From Rhodoferax_B ferrireducens_A (GTDB lineage Bacteria; Pseudomonadota; Gammaproteobacteria; Burkholderiales; Burkholderiaceae_C), in the NCBI RefSeq assembly GCF_031458075.1, contig NZ_JAVDXT010000001.1, positions 1,860,001 to 1,924,000 of the forward strand: a stretch of DNA of 64,000 nt, in the 5' to 3' direction. The notes under the pieces are model-generated. The model was not told where the DNA came from. It did no database searches and was given only the letters and a program-made list of their open reading frames with translations. The translations under genes and the position numbers were made by a program. Positions 31,522 through 40,260 of this stretch are shown piece by piece (the first letter of the stretch is position 1; each line of letters begins with the position of its first letter).

Positions 31522-33168
31522 ATGCGCCTCAGTCCTTTGGCCGGTCACACCGCGCCGCTATCACTTCTGGTCAACCTGCCTCGGCTGGTGACCGCCTATT
31601 ACAGCCTGCGCCCCGACCCCGCCGAGGCCAGCCAACGCGTGGCGTTTGGTACCTCGGGCCACCGGGGCAGCGCGTTCAGCAGCAGCTTCAACGAGCAGCA
31701 TGTGCTGGCCGTCACCCAAGCCATCTGCCAGTACCGTGAAAAGAGCGGCATCAACGGCCCGCTGTTCCTGGGTATTGACACGCATGCGCTGTCGGAACCC
31801 GCGGCGGCCACCGCGCTGGAGGTGCTGGCCGCCAACGGCGTGCACGTCATGCTGTCGCTGAACGATGAGTACACGCCCACGCCTGCGGTGTCCCACGCCA
31901 TCCTGGTCTACAACAAGGGCCGTACCTCGGGCCTGGCCGACGGCATTTTGATGACGCCATCGCACAACCCACCCGAAGACGGTGGCTACAAATACAACCC
32001 CACCAACGGCGGCCCGGCCGACAGCGACATCACCGGCTGGATCGAAAAAGCCGCCAATGTGCACCTGGAAAACGGCCTCAAGGATGTGAAGCGCATGCCG
32101 TATGCGCAGGCGCTGCGGGCCAACACCACGCACCGCCACGACTACCTCACGCACTATGTGGACGACCTGGCCAACGTGATCGACATGGAAGCTATCCGCA
32201 TTGCCGGTGTGCGCATGGGCGTGGACCCGCTGGGTGGCGCCGGCGTGCACTACTGGGCGCGCATCGCCGAGAAGTACAAGCTGCGGCTGGACGTGGTGAG
32301 CGACCAGGTCGACGCCAGCTTCCGCTTCATGACGGTGGACTGGGACGGCCGCATCCGCATGGACCCGTCGAGCAAGAGCGCCATGGCCTCGCTGATCACG
32401 CTGAAGGACAAGTACGACATCGCCTTCGCCTGCGATACCGACCACGACCGCCACGGCATCGTGACCAAGAGCGTAGGCCTGCTGCCACCCAACCACTACC
32501 TGGCGGTGTGCATCGACTACCTGTTCCAGAACCGCCCGGGCTGGAGCCCGCAGGCCGGTGTCGGCAAGACCCTGGTCAGCAGCGGCATGATCGACCGCGT
32601 GACCGCGCGGCTGGGCCGCAAGCTGTACGAGGTACCGGTGGGCTTCAAATGGTTTGCCAGCGGCCTGAACGATGGATCGCTGGGCTTTGGCGGCGAGGAG
32701 AGCGCGGGCGCGTCCTTCCTGCGGCGCGATGGCGGCGTCTGGACCACCGACAAGGACGGCATCGTGCCGGCCCTGCTGTCGGCCGAGATCATCGCCCGCA
32801 CCGACCTTGACCCCGGCGAGGCCTACCAGAAGCTCACCGCAGCCTTTGGCGCACCCGCCTACGACCGTATCGACGCACCGGCTACGCCCGAGCAAAAGAA
32901 GAAGCTGGGCAAGCTGACACCCGAGCAGATCACCAGCTCCGAGCTGGCCGGCGAGTCCATCACCAAGGTGCTGACCAATGCGCCGGGCAATGGCGCCAGC
33001 CTGGGCGGCCTGAAGGTGATGACCGAAAGCGGCTGGTTCGCCGCGCGCCCCTCGGGCACCGAGAACATCTACAAGATCTACGCCGAAAGCTTCCAGGGCG
33101 AGGTGCACCTGCGCCACATCATCAAGGAAGCCCAGAAGATCGTAGACCTGGCGCTGGCCAAGGGCTGA
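31522..33168 (+). CDS. pgm: Phosphoglucomutase (alpha-D-glucose phosphate-specific)
   Basis: A 548-residue alpha-D-phosphohexomutase that interconverts glucose 1- and 6-phosphate. The phosphoserine is Ser147 in MTPSHNPP; Mg2+ is held by CDTDHDRHG; the sugar-binding loop is GGEESAGASFLRRDGG and the phosphate-binding loop RPSGTENIYKIYAES. The opening MRLSPLAGHTAPLSLLVNLPRL is typical of the Pgm subgroup. ATG 31522 has AAAAGG upstream. It is followed 10 bases later by the molybdate regulator gene, likely a chance neighbour. Confidence 0.95.
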   Translation: MRLSPLAGHTAPLSLLVNLPRLVTAYYSLRPDPAEASQRVAFGTSGHRGSAFSSSFNEQHVLAVTQAICQYREKSGINGPLFLGIDTHALSEPAAATALEVLAANGVHVMLSLNDEYTPTPAVSHAILVYNKGRTSGLADGILMTPSHNPPEDGGYKYNPTNGGPADSDITGWIEKAANVHLENGLKDVKRMPYAQALRANTTHRHDYLTHYVDDLANVIDMEAIRIAGVRMGVDPLGGAGVHYWARIAEKYKLRLDVVSDQVDASFRFMTVDWDGRIRMDPSSKSAMASLITLKDKYDIAFACDTDHDRHGIVTKSVGLLPPNHYLAVCIDYLFQNRPGWSPQAGVGKTLVSSGMIDRVTARLGRKLYEVPVGFKWFASGLNDGSLGFGGEESAGASFLRRDGGVWTTDKDGIVPALLSAEIIARTDLDPGEAYQKLTAAFGAPAYDRIDAPATPEQKKKLGKLTPEQITSSELAGESITKVLTNAPGNGASLGGLKVMTESGWFAARPSGTENIYKIYAESFQGEVHLRHIIKEAQKIVDLALAKG

Positions 33169-33178
33169 CGCCGCGCGC

Positions 33179-33526
33179 ATGGCATCCAAAGCCCAGTTCC
33201 GCCTGCGCATTTACCGCGACGACAGCATTGCCATAGGCCCGGGCAAGGTCGCCTTGCTGGAGGCGATTGCCGATACCGGCAGCATCTCGGCCGCCGCCCG
33301 GCAGCTGGGCATGTCGTACCGGCGCGCCTGGGTGCTGGTCGATGAAATGAACCGCGCCCTGGCATCGCCCGCCGTCAGCACGGCCGCCGGCGGCGTGCAG
33401 GGTGGCGGTACAGCGCTGTCGCCGCTGGGCGAAAAGCTGGTCCAGCATTACCGTGCGGTAGAGCAGGCCGCACGGACCGCCGCCGCCGCGGACATTGCCG
33501 CACTCCAGGAACTGCTCGCGCCTTAG
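33179..33526 (+). CDS. modE: ModE-like regulator, DNA-binding domain only
   Basis: A 115-residue winged helix-turn-helix of the ModE N-terminal type: GPGKVALLEAIADTGSISAAARQLGMSYRRAWVLVDEMN. It lacks the C-terminal TOBE domains that bind molybdate in E. coli ModE, so it either does not sense molybdate itself or works with another protein. It precedes modB by 31 bases, in the order modE-modB-modA-modC, and probably represses or controls these genes. The C-terminus LGEKLVQHYRAVEQAA matches the family helix. Confidence 0.85.
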   Translation: MASKAQFRLRIYRDDSIAIGPGKVALLEAIADTGSISAAARQLGMSYRRAWVLVDEMNRALASPAVSTAAGGVQGGGTALSPLGEKLVQHYRAVEQAARTAAAADIAALQELLAP

Positions 33527-33557
33527 CGCTCCCTATCGCTATATCTGGCTGGATACA

Positions 33558-34241
33558 ATGCGAGCCATGCCTGCATTGCTCGCCTCCATGGACTGGTTTC
33601 CGCTCATCCTGTCGCTCAAAGTGGCGGCGGTGGCGACGCTGCTGGCCACCATTCTGGGCGTGGCACTGGGCTGGATTTTTGCGCGCAAGAAGTTCCCCGG
33701 CAGCACGCTGCTGGAGGCTGCCTGCATGCTGCCGCTGGTGCTGCCGCCCACCGTCATCGGCTATGCGATCCTGGTCGCCGCCGGCCGGCGCAGTCCGCTG
33801 GGCAGCTGGCTACGCGAGCACCTGGACTACACCATCATCTTCAGCTGGCATGGCGCTGTCGTGGCGTCCAGCATCGTGGCGCTGCCGTTGGTGCTGAAGT
33901 CGGCCAGCGCCGCGTTTGCCGGGGTGGACCGCACGCTGGAGGCCGCGGCCAGCACGCTGCGCCAGTCGGCCTGGTCGGTGTTCTGGCGCGTGACCCTGCC
34001 GCTGGCCTGGCCGGGCATCCTGGCCGGTACCTTGCTGGCCTTTGCCCGTGCCATGGGCGAGTTCGGCGCCTCGCTGATGGTGGCCGGCTCGATCCCGCAG
34101 CAAACCCAGACCCTGTCGATGGCGATCTACGACGCGGTGCAGGCCGGGCAGGACGATCTGGCGCTGCTGCTGGTGCTGATCACCTCGGCGCTGTCGATTG
34201 CGGTGCTGGTGTTGTCGAACCGTTTTTTCTCTTTGCGTTAA
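33558..34241 (+). CDS. modB: Molybdate ABC transporter permease
   Basis: A 227-residue inner-membrane permease with five helices and the conserved MLPLVLPPTVIGYAILV and GEFGASLMVAGSIPQQTQTLSMAIY segments with the EAA loop AASTLRQSAWSVFWRVTLPLAWPGI. ATG 33558 or 33567 are both possible starts. It forms the channel for molybdate with ModC and receives substrate from ModA. It is followed 23 bases later by modA. Confidence 0.92.
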   Translation: MRAMPALLASMDWFPLILSLKVAAVATLLATILGVALGWIFARKKFPGSTLLEAACMLPLVLPPTVIGYAILVAAGRRSPLGSWLREHLDYTIIFSWHGAVVASSIVALPLVLKSASAAFAGVDRTLEAAASTLRQSAWSVFWRVTLPLAWPGILAGTLLAFARAMGEFGASLMVAGSIPQQTQTLSMAIYDAVQAGQDDLALLLVLITSALSIAVLVLSNRFFSLR

Positions 34242-34264
34242 CTTTCACGTTAAGGAAACCCGTG

Positions 34265-34999
34265 ATGCGTCTTTTCAGCCTGATCTTGCTCCTGCCGTTT
34301 GCTGTGGGGGCCCAGCAGATCACCGTCTCCACCGCCGCCAGCCTGACCGATGCGTTCAAGGAGCTCGGCCCCAAGTTCGAAGCCAGCCAGCCCGGCGCCA
34401 CCGTGCGCTTCAACTTCGCTGCCTCTGGCGTGCTGCTGCAGCAGATCAGCCAGGGCGCGCCGGTCGACGTGTTCGTCAGCGCCGACCAGGACACCATGGA
34501 CCGCGGCGCGGCGCAGAAGCTGATAGACACCGATAGCCGCGAGAACTTTGTCACGAACAGCCTGGTGCTGGTTGAGCCATCCAAAGAAGGCACGGGCATC
34601 CAAAGCCTGCAAGACCTGGCCAAGCCTGCCGTGCGTAGAATCGCCATCGGCAAGCCCGCCACCGTGCCTGCTGGCCGCTACACCCAGCAGGTGCTGGAAG
34701 GCGCAAAGCTCTGGACCGTGCTGGAGCCCAAGTTCGTGCAGGCCGACAACGTGCGCCAGGTGCTGGACTACGTGAGTCGCGGCGAGGTGGAAGCCGGCTT
34801 CGTCTACCGCACCGATGCCACGCTGCTGGGCGACAAGCTGAAGATCGTGCTGACGCCGGCCAACCACGCGCCGGTGTCGTACCCGATTGCCGTGGTCAGC
34901 GACAGCAAGCAGAAGGCCGTGGCGCAGAGCTTCATCGCCTTCTTGTTCACCGATGCGGCCCAGCAAGTCTTGACCAAATACGGCTTCGGTAAACCGTGA
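34265..34999 (+). CDS. modA: Molybdate-binding periplasmic protein
   Basis: A 244-residue periplasmic substrate-binding protein with signal peptide (LFSLILLLPFAVGA). It shows the ModA landmarks VSTAASLTDAFKELGPKFE, FNFAASGVLLQQISQGAPVDVFVSAD, and GRYTQQVLEGAKLW, and VEAGFVYRTDA lines the tetrahedral oxyanion pocket. A GTG at 34262 precedes ATG 34265 by one codon. The stop overlaps the modC GTG start (GTGA). Confidence 0.92.
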   Translation: MRLFSLILLLPFAVGAQQITVSTAASLTDAFKELGPKFEASQPGATVRFNFAASGVLLQQISQGAPVDVFVSADQDTMDRGAAQKLIDTDSRENFVTNSLVLVEPSKEGTGIQSLQDLAKPAVRRIAIGKPATVPAGRYTQQVLEGAKLWTVLEPKFVQADNVRQVLDYVSRGEVEAGFVYRTDATLLGDKLKIVLTPANHAPVSYPIAVVSDSKQKAVAQSFIAFLFTDAAQQVLTKYGFGKP

Positions 35000-35775
35000 T
35001 CGATGTAGACATCCAACTCTCGGTGGCCGACGGCCGCCGGCGCTTCGACCTGGCGGTGCGCTTTGCCAGCGATGTGCCGTTTGCCGCGCTGTACGGCCCG
35101 TCGGGTGCGGGTAAAACCCTGAGCTTGCAGGCGATTGCCGGCCTGCTGCGGCCCACGCGTGGCCATATCCGGATTGATGGCCGCACCTTGTTCGATTCCG
35201 CGGCCGGCATCGATGTGCCCACGCCGCAACGCCGCGTCGGCTACCTGCCGCAGAACTACGCGCTGTTTCCGCACCTGTCGGTACGCCAGAACATAGGCTT
35301 CGGCCTGACCTCCTGGCGCAAACGCCGCCTCAGCCCAGACGAGCAAGCCCAGGTGCAGAGCCTGCTGGACAGCTTTGGCCTGAACGCCATGGCCGACAGC
35401 CGGCCCAGCAGCCTGTCCGGTGGCCAGCAGCAGCGCGTGGCCCTGGCGCGGGCCCTGGCCTGCGCGCCGCAGGTGCTGCTGCTGGACGAGCCGTTTGCCG
35501 CGCTGCACCCCAGCCTGCGCCTGAGTCTGCGCGAAGAATTGGCCCAAGCGCGCCGGCAGTGGGGCATTCCAGCGCTGATGATCACCCACGACGTGGAAGA
35601 CGTGCTGGCGCTGGCCGACGTGGCCTTTGTCTTCGACCAAGGGCAGGTGGTGCAGCAGATCGGTCTGATGGACGCCAGCTGCCGCAGCCTGGCGCGGCAA
35701 GACTTGGGCGGAACAGGCCCCGCAGAGCCAACGGCTTTGCAACACAAGGTACGCAGTTTGCTATTGAATAAATAG
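34996..35775 (+). CDS. modC: Molybdate ABC transporter ATPase, without TOBE domain
   Basis: A 259-residue ABC ATPase: Walker A GPSGAGKT, signature LSGGQQQRVALARALA, Walker B LLLDEPFAAL and the switch His in ITHDVEDV. It starts with GTG 34996, overlapping modA. E. coli ModC has about 350 residues with a C-terminal molybdate-binding TOBE domain; this protein stops shortly after the ATPase fold, so that regulatory part is missing. Its last residues (SLLLNK) and stop codon are encoded by a copy of the dispersed family repeat. Confidence 0.88.
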   Translation: MIDVDIQLSVADGRRRFDLAVRFASDVPFAALYGPSGAGKTLSLQAIAGLLRPTRGHIRIDGRTLFDSAAGIDVPTPQRRVGYLPQNYALFPHLSVRQNIGFGLTSWRKRRLSPDEQAQVQSLLDSFGLNAMADSRPSSLSGGQQQRVALARALACAPQVLLLDEPFAALHPSLRLSLREELAQARRQWGIPALMITHDVEDVLALADVAFVFDQGQVVQQIGLMDASCRSLARQDLGGTGPAEPTALQHKVRSLLLNK

Positions 35776-35822
35776 CTGTTAGCGCAGGTGTCTTCTGCGC
35801 TAGAGTCGCTTTTTATATACAA
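35763..35822. repeat. Dispersed Comamonadaceae repeat, copy 6, forming the modC terminator
   Basis: ATTGAATAAATAGCTGT, then TAGCGCAG (35780-35787) / CTGCGCTA (35795-35802) as a perfect 8-bp stem and GTCGCTTTTTAT after it. It overlaps the last codons of modC and can act as an intrinsic terminator. Confidence 0.85.
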
Positions 35823-35880
35823 AATATGGGCTAGGGTGGCTGTGGCAAACTCACGCCCCTTGCCTTATTAGTTCCCGTTC

Positions 35881-38238
35881 ATGCAGAAAATCATCCGCCA
35901 GCTGGCCACCGAGATCCAAGTCCGAGAAGAACAAATCCGCTCCGCCGTCGAGCTGCTGGACGGTGGCGCCACCGTGCCCTTTATCGCCCGCTACCGCAAG
36001 GAAGTCACCGGCGGCCTGGACGACATCCAGCTGCGCGAGCTGGAAACCCGCCTCGGCTACCTGCGCGAACTCGAAGACCGCCGCGAGGCCATCGTGAAAA
36101 GCATAGAAGAACAGGGCAAGATGACCGACGCCTTGCGCGTGGCGATCTTCTCCGCCGCCACCAAGCAGGAACTCGAAGACCTGTACCTGCCGTTCAAAAC
36201 CAAGCGCCGCACCAAGGGCCAGATCGCCCGTGAAAACGGTATCGAGCCGCTGGCCGACAAGCTGTTTGCCAACCCCGCGCTGCTGCCGGCCGATGAAGCC
36301 CAGGCCTTTGTGAAAGCCGAGAAGGGTGAAAACGGCGACGATTTCACCACCGTGCAGGCCGTGCTCGACGGTGTGCGCGACATCCTCAGCGAGCGCTGGG
36401 CCGAAGACGCTGCCCTGATCCAGAACCTGCGCGGCTGGCTGTGGAATGAAGGTCTGCTGCGTAGCAAGCTGGCCACTGGCAAGGACGAAAACAACCCCGA
36501 CATCGCCAAGTTCCGCGACTACTTCGACTACGACGAGCCGATCGGCCGCGTGCCATCGCACCGCGCATTGGCCGTGTTCCGCGGCCGTGGCCTTGAATAC
36601 CTGGACGCCAAGCTGGTGCTGCCGGTCGAACCCGAACCCGGTAAGCCTTCGCTGGCCGAGGGCCGCATCGCCATCCACCTGGGCTGGAGCCACCAGGGCC
36701 GCCCCGCCGATGATCTGATCCGCAAATGCGTGGCCTGGACCTGGCGGGTCAAGCTCAGCCTGTCCACCGAACGCGATCTGTTCGCCAAGCTGCGCGAAGA
36801 CGCCGAAAAGGTGGCTATCAAGGTGTTTGCCGACAACCTGCGTGACCTGCTGCTGGCCGCGCCCGCAGGCCCGCGCGTGGTGCTGGGCCTCGACCCCGGC
36901 ATCCGCACTGGCGTGAAGGTGGCCGTGGTCGACACCACCGGCAAGCTGGTGGAAACCGCCACCGTCTTCCCGCACGAGCCGCGCAAGGACTGGGAAGGCT
37001 CGCTGCACACCCTGGGCAAGCTGTGCATCAAGCACGGCGTGAACCTGATCGCCATCGGCAACGGCACGGCCAGCCGCGAAACCGACAAGCTGGCCGCCGA
37101 CCTGATGAAGCTGCTGGAGAAGCACGTTGATCCGAACAGCCCGCCCAAGACCGCGATGCAGCGTGTGGTGGTCAGCGAGGCCGGCGCGTCCGTGTATTCC
37201 GCCAGCGAATTTGCTTCGCAGGAAATGCCCGATGTGGACGTGAGCCTGCGCGGTGCCGCCAGCATTGCCCGGCGCCTGCAAGACCCGCTGGCCGAGCTGG
37301 TGAAGATCGACCCCAAGTCCATAGGCGTGGGCCAGTACCAGCACGACGTGAGCCAGAACGACCTGGCGCGCAGCCTGGAAGCCGTGGTCGAAGACTGCGT
37401 GAACTCGGTGGGCGTGGACCTGAATACCGCCAGCGTGCCGCTGCTGAGCCGGGTCTCCGGCCTGTCGGCGACCGTGGCCAAGGCCGTGGTGCGCTGGCGC
37501 GAGGCCAACGGTGCGTTCAAGAACCGCAAACAGTTGATGGATGTCAGCGGCCTGGGCGCCAAGACCTTCGAGCAGAGCGCGGGCTTTTTGCGCATCCGTG
37601 GCGGCGACAACCCGCTGGACATGACCGGCGTGCACCCCGAAACCTATCCGCTGGTCGAGCAAATCATTGAAGTGACCAAGAAGCCGGTGACCGAGCTGAT
37701 GGGCCGCGCCGAGATGCTGAAGACCCTGCGGCCCGAGCTGTTTGCCAATGAGAAATTTGGCGTCATCACCGTCAAGGATATTCTGGGTGAGCTGGAGAAA
37801 CCGGGCCGCGACCCGCGCCCGGACTTCAAGGTGGCGCGCTTCAACGACGGCGTGGAAGACATCAAGGACCTGGTCGAAGGCATGGTCTTGGAAGGCACGG
37901 TCAGCAACGTGGCAGCTTTCGGCGCGTTTGTCGACCTGGGCGTGCACCAGGACGGCCTGGTGCATGTCAGCCAACTGAGCCACAAGTTCACCAACGATGC
38001 GCGCGAGGTGGTCAAGACCGGCGACATCGTCAAGGTGCGGGTGGTGGAGGTGGATGTGGCGCGCAAGCGGATTGCCTTGAGCATGAAGCTGGACGCGGCC
38101 CCCGCACGCCGCGATGGCCCGCGCGACAACCGCTTCGAGGGCGCAGCCCGCGGCCAGCAGCAGCCGCGTCGGGACAACAGCCCTGCGCCGCAGTCGGCCA
38201 TGGCCTCGGCTTTTGCCAAACTGCAGGGCGGTCGGTAA
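35881..38238 (+). CDS. tex: Tex-family RNA-binding transcription accessory protein
   Basis: A 785-residue cytosolic protein of the Tex/Spt6-like family: the N-terminal helical region (RQLATEIQVREEQIRSAVELLDGGATVPFIARYRKEVTGGLDD), a YqgF-like RNase H-fold domain (LGLDPGIRTGVKVAVVD), a helix-hairpin-helix region (NTASVPLLSRVSGLSATVAKAVV) and a C-terminal S1 RNA-binding domain at about residues 655-725 (LEGTVSNVAAFGAFVDLGVHQDGLVHVSQLS). Tex is linked to transcription and RNA quality control. Basic low-complexity residues (QQQPRRDNSP) end the protein. The gene has its own promoter region after the modC terminator. Confidence 0.95.
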   Translation: MQKIIRQLATEIQVREEQIRSAVELLDGGATVPFIARYRKEVTGGLDDIQLRELETRLGYLRELEDRREAIVKSIEEQGKMTDALRVAIFSAATKQELEDLYLPFKTKRRTKGQIARENGIEPLADKLFANPALLPADEAQAFVKAEKGENGDDFTTVQAVLDGVRDILSERWAEDAALIQNLRGWLWNEGLLRSKLATGKDENNPDIAKFRDYFDYDEPIGRVPSHRALAVFRGRGLEYLDAKLVLPVEPEPGKPSLAEGRIAIHLGWSHQGRPADDLIRKCVAWTWRVKLSLSTERDLFAKLREDAEKVAIKVFADNLRDLLLAAPAGPRVVLGLDPGIRTGVKVAVVDTTGKLVETATVFPHEPRKDWEGSLHTLGKLCIKHGVNLIAIGNGTASRETDKLAADLMKLLEKHVDPNSPPKTAMQRVVVSEAGASVYSASEFASQEMPDVDVSLRGAASIARRLQDPLAELVKIDPKSIGVGQYQHDVSQNDLARSLEAVVEDCVNSVGVDLNTASVPLLSRVSGLSATVAKAVVRWREANGAFKNRKQLMDVSGLGAKTFEQSAGFLRIRGGDNPLDMTGVHPETYPLVEQIIEVTKKPVTELMGRAEMLKTLRPELFANEKFGVITVKDILGELEKPGRDPRPDFKVARFNDGVEDIKDLVEGMVLEGTVSNVAAFGAFVDLGVHQDGLVHVSQLSHKFTNDAREVVKTGDIVKVRVVEVDVARKRIALSMKLDAAPARRDGPRDNRFEGAARGQQQPRRDNSPAPQSAMASAFAKLQGGR

Positions 38239-38245
38239 CAGTACA

Positions 38246-38342
38246 CACCCCCAGGCTACAGTGCTATGCACTTTCCGCCAACCCCCTTGCAGGGGGCAAC
38301 AGCAGCAGCCCGGCAAAGCCGGTTCTGCGCTGTTTCTGGAAG
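38246..38342. repeat. Second Comamonadaceae repeat type (double hairpin)
   Basis: CAGGCTACAGTGCTATGCAC, then CCCCCTTGCAGGGGG and CCGGCAAAGCCGG as two small hairpins. I recognise this layout as a REP-like element common in Comamonadaceae intergenic regions. It sits between tex and the HDOD gene. Confidence 0.7.
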
Positions 38343-38428
38343 GAGAGGGTCCTGGCCCGAACTGGAAGCTGGAGTAGGGCGGTTTTCTGCCTTACCATTC
38401 CCCATCCCCACGCCAGGAACCTGCCCCC

Positions 38429-39253
38429 ATGGAGTTAAAAGAACTGCTAGCCTCGGAAGCGGCCTTGCCCAGCATCCCGAAGTCGGTAGCTCTGTTGCTG
38501 AGCGAGCTGGCGCGGCCCGAACCCGATCTGCGCAAGCTGGGCCAGCTGATCGGCACCGACCCGGTGCTGACGACGCGATTGCTGACCCTGGCGAATTCCG
38601 CCATGTTCCAGCTGTCGCGCAAGGTCAGCAGCATTCCCGAGGCGCTGGCGATTCTGGGCCTGGACCATCTGCGCAGCCTGGCACAGGCGGCGGCGCTGGG
38701 CCTGAGCTTCAAATCGGTGCCCGGCATCAATCTGCAGCAGTTCTGGCGCTACAGCCTGAATGTGGCCAAGCTCACGCGCGCGCTGGCCGGCATGGTGCGG
38801 CAAAACCCGGCCACCGCGTTTACCGCCGGCCTGGTGCATTGCGTGGGCGAGCTGGTGATGCACATCGGCATGCCGAAAGACATGCTGGCCCTGAACCAGC
38901 AGCTGCTGCCGCTGGACCTGCGCCGTGCCCGCATCGAACACAAGCGCCTGGGCTTTTGCTATGCCGAGGTAGGCGCCGGGTTTGCGCGCAAATGGCAGTT
39001 CCCCGACCGCATCGTCGACGCGCTGCAGTCGCAGATCAACCCGTTCCATGACGAGGTGTACGAGCCGCTGGCCGGCCTGGTGCACCTGGCCACCTGGCGG
39101 GCCCGGGCCAATGAAATCGATATGGACGAGAACGGCCTGGCGGTAAGCTACCCCGGCGAGGTCGGCCTGGCCCTGGGCCTGGACATCGACATGGTGCTGC
39201 AGCAAGACCCGATAGACTGGTCGGCCAAGACCGAGCTGGGTGCGTTCATTTAA
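38429..39253 (+). CDS. HDOD domain protein
   Basis: A 274-residue protein made of one HDOD domain, a helical fold related to HD phosphohydrolases but without the metal-binding His/Asp residues. Landmarks are LPSIPKSVALLLSELARPEPDLRKLGQLIGTDPVLTTRLLTLANSA and FTAGLVHCVGELVMHIG. HDOD proteins often take part in signal or stress regulation (chemotaxis, cyclic dinucleotides, redox), with partners that cannot be named here. There are no membrane segments. The gene has its own promoter region after the double-hairpin repeat and ends at another family repeat. Confidence 0.88.
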   Translation: MELKELLASEAALPSIPKSVALLLSELARPEPDLRKLGQLIGTDPVLTTRLLTLANSAMFQLSRKVSSIPEALAILGLDHLRSLAQAAALGLSFKSVPGINLQQFWRYSLNVAKLTRALAGMVRQNPATAFTAGLVHCVGELVMHIGMPKDMLALNQQLLPLDLRRARIEHKRLGFCYAEVGAGFARKWQFPDRIVDALQSQINPFHDEVYEPLAGLVHLATWRARANEIDMDENGLAVSYPGEVGLALGLDIDMVLQQDPIDWSAKTELGAFI

Positions 39254-39310
39254 GCTTTTGCTATTTATTCAATAGCTGCCTGCGCAGATACTAGCTGCGC
39301 CAGAGCCCCG
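39252..39310. repeat. Dispersed Comamonadaceae repeat, copy 7
   Basis: TTTGCTATTTATTCAATAGC followed by TGCCTGCGCAG, spacer ATACTAG and CTGCGCCAGAGCC; the two GCGC arms form a hairpin. It lies between the HDOD and esterase genes. Confidence 0.8.
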
Positions 39311-39330
39311 AAATCCTTAAGAAATTTGCT

Positions 39331-40260
39331 ATGCCATCTGATGCGCCATTAACCCCGCAGATGCGCTCGGTGCTGCAGCGCATGGCGCGGGCCCAGCGCA
39401 CGCCCATGCATTTGCTGACACCCCAGCAGGCCCGCGATGCCTACGAGCAGGGCGCCGGCGTGCTGGAAGTGCCCAAGGCCGCCTTGGCGCGGGTGGAAGA
39501 CTTTGAGATTCCCACCCGCGACGGTACCGCGCTGCATGCGCGGCGCTACGCCCCGTCGTTTGACGCCCTGCCGACCCTGCTGTACCTGCACGGCGGCGGC
39601 TTCACCGTGGGCAGTGTGGCCACCCACGACGTGCTGTGCCGCGAGCTGAGCCGCCTCAGCGGCTGCGCCGTGGTCTCGCTGGACTACCGGCTGGCGCCCG
39701 AGTACAAGTTTCCGACCGCGGTACACGACGCCTGGGACGCACTGGCCTGGCTGGCCGCCCAGCCCGCTGCCGGCCCGCTGGCGGTGGGAGGCGACAGTGC
39801 AGGTGGCACCTTGGCCGCAGTCTGCGCCATTCTGGCCCGCGATGCCGGCATCCCGCTGGCGCTGCAGCTGCTGTTCTACCCGGGCTGCGCAGCCCATGCG
39901 GATACGCCGTCGCACAGCCGTTTCGCCAGCGGCCTGGTGCTGGAGCGCGAGCACATCGACTTCTTTTTCGGCCAGTACCTGCGGCATCCGGCCGAGTACG
40001 AGGACTGGCGCTTTGCGCCGCTGAACGCGCCCGATGTGGACGGCGTGGCCCCGGCCTGGTTCGGCCTGGCCGAATGCGATCCGCTGGTCGACGAAGGCCT
40101 CATGTATGCCGACAAGCTGCGCCTGGCCGGCGTGGCCGTCGACCTGGACATCTACCGCGGCGTGACCCACGAGTTCATCAAGATGGGCCGCGCCATCCCC
40201 GAAGCCCGCCAAGCCCACCAGGCCGCGGCCCAGGCCTTACGCCAAGCATTCGATCTATGA
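39331..40260 (+). CDS. Alpha/beta hydrolase, HSL-type esterase
   Basis: A 309-residue esterase of the hormone-sensitive-lipase (bacterial family IV) type. The oxyanion motif is HGGG (87-90). The nucleophile is Ser156 in GGDSAGGT, with the catalytic Asp in ECDPLVDEG and the His in VTHEFIKMG. It should hydrolyse short to medium acyl esters in the cytosol. ATG 39331 lies 20 bases after the repeat. The stop overlaps the acetyltransferase start (ATGA), so both are one unit. Confidence 0.92.
   Translation: MPSDAPLTPQMRSVLQRMARAQRTPMHLLTPQQARDAYEQGAGVLEVPKAALARVEDFEIPTRDGTALHARRYAPSFDALPTLLYLHGGGFTVGSVATHDVLCRELSRLSGCAVVSLDYRLAPEYKFPTAVHDAWDALAWLAAQPAAGPLAVGGDSAGGTLAAVCAILARDAGIPLALQLLFYPGCAAHADTPSHSRFASGLVLEREHIDFFFGQYLRHPAEYEDWRFAPLNAPDVDGVAPAWFGLAECDPLVDEGLMYADKLRLAGVAVDLDIYRGVTHEFIKMGRAIPEARQAHQAAAQALRQAFDL

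Noticed and set aside
35851..38316. 821-codon minus-strand frame across tex
   Set aside because: Antisense shadow of tex; composition is unlike a protein.
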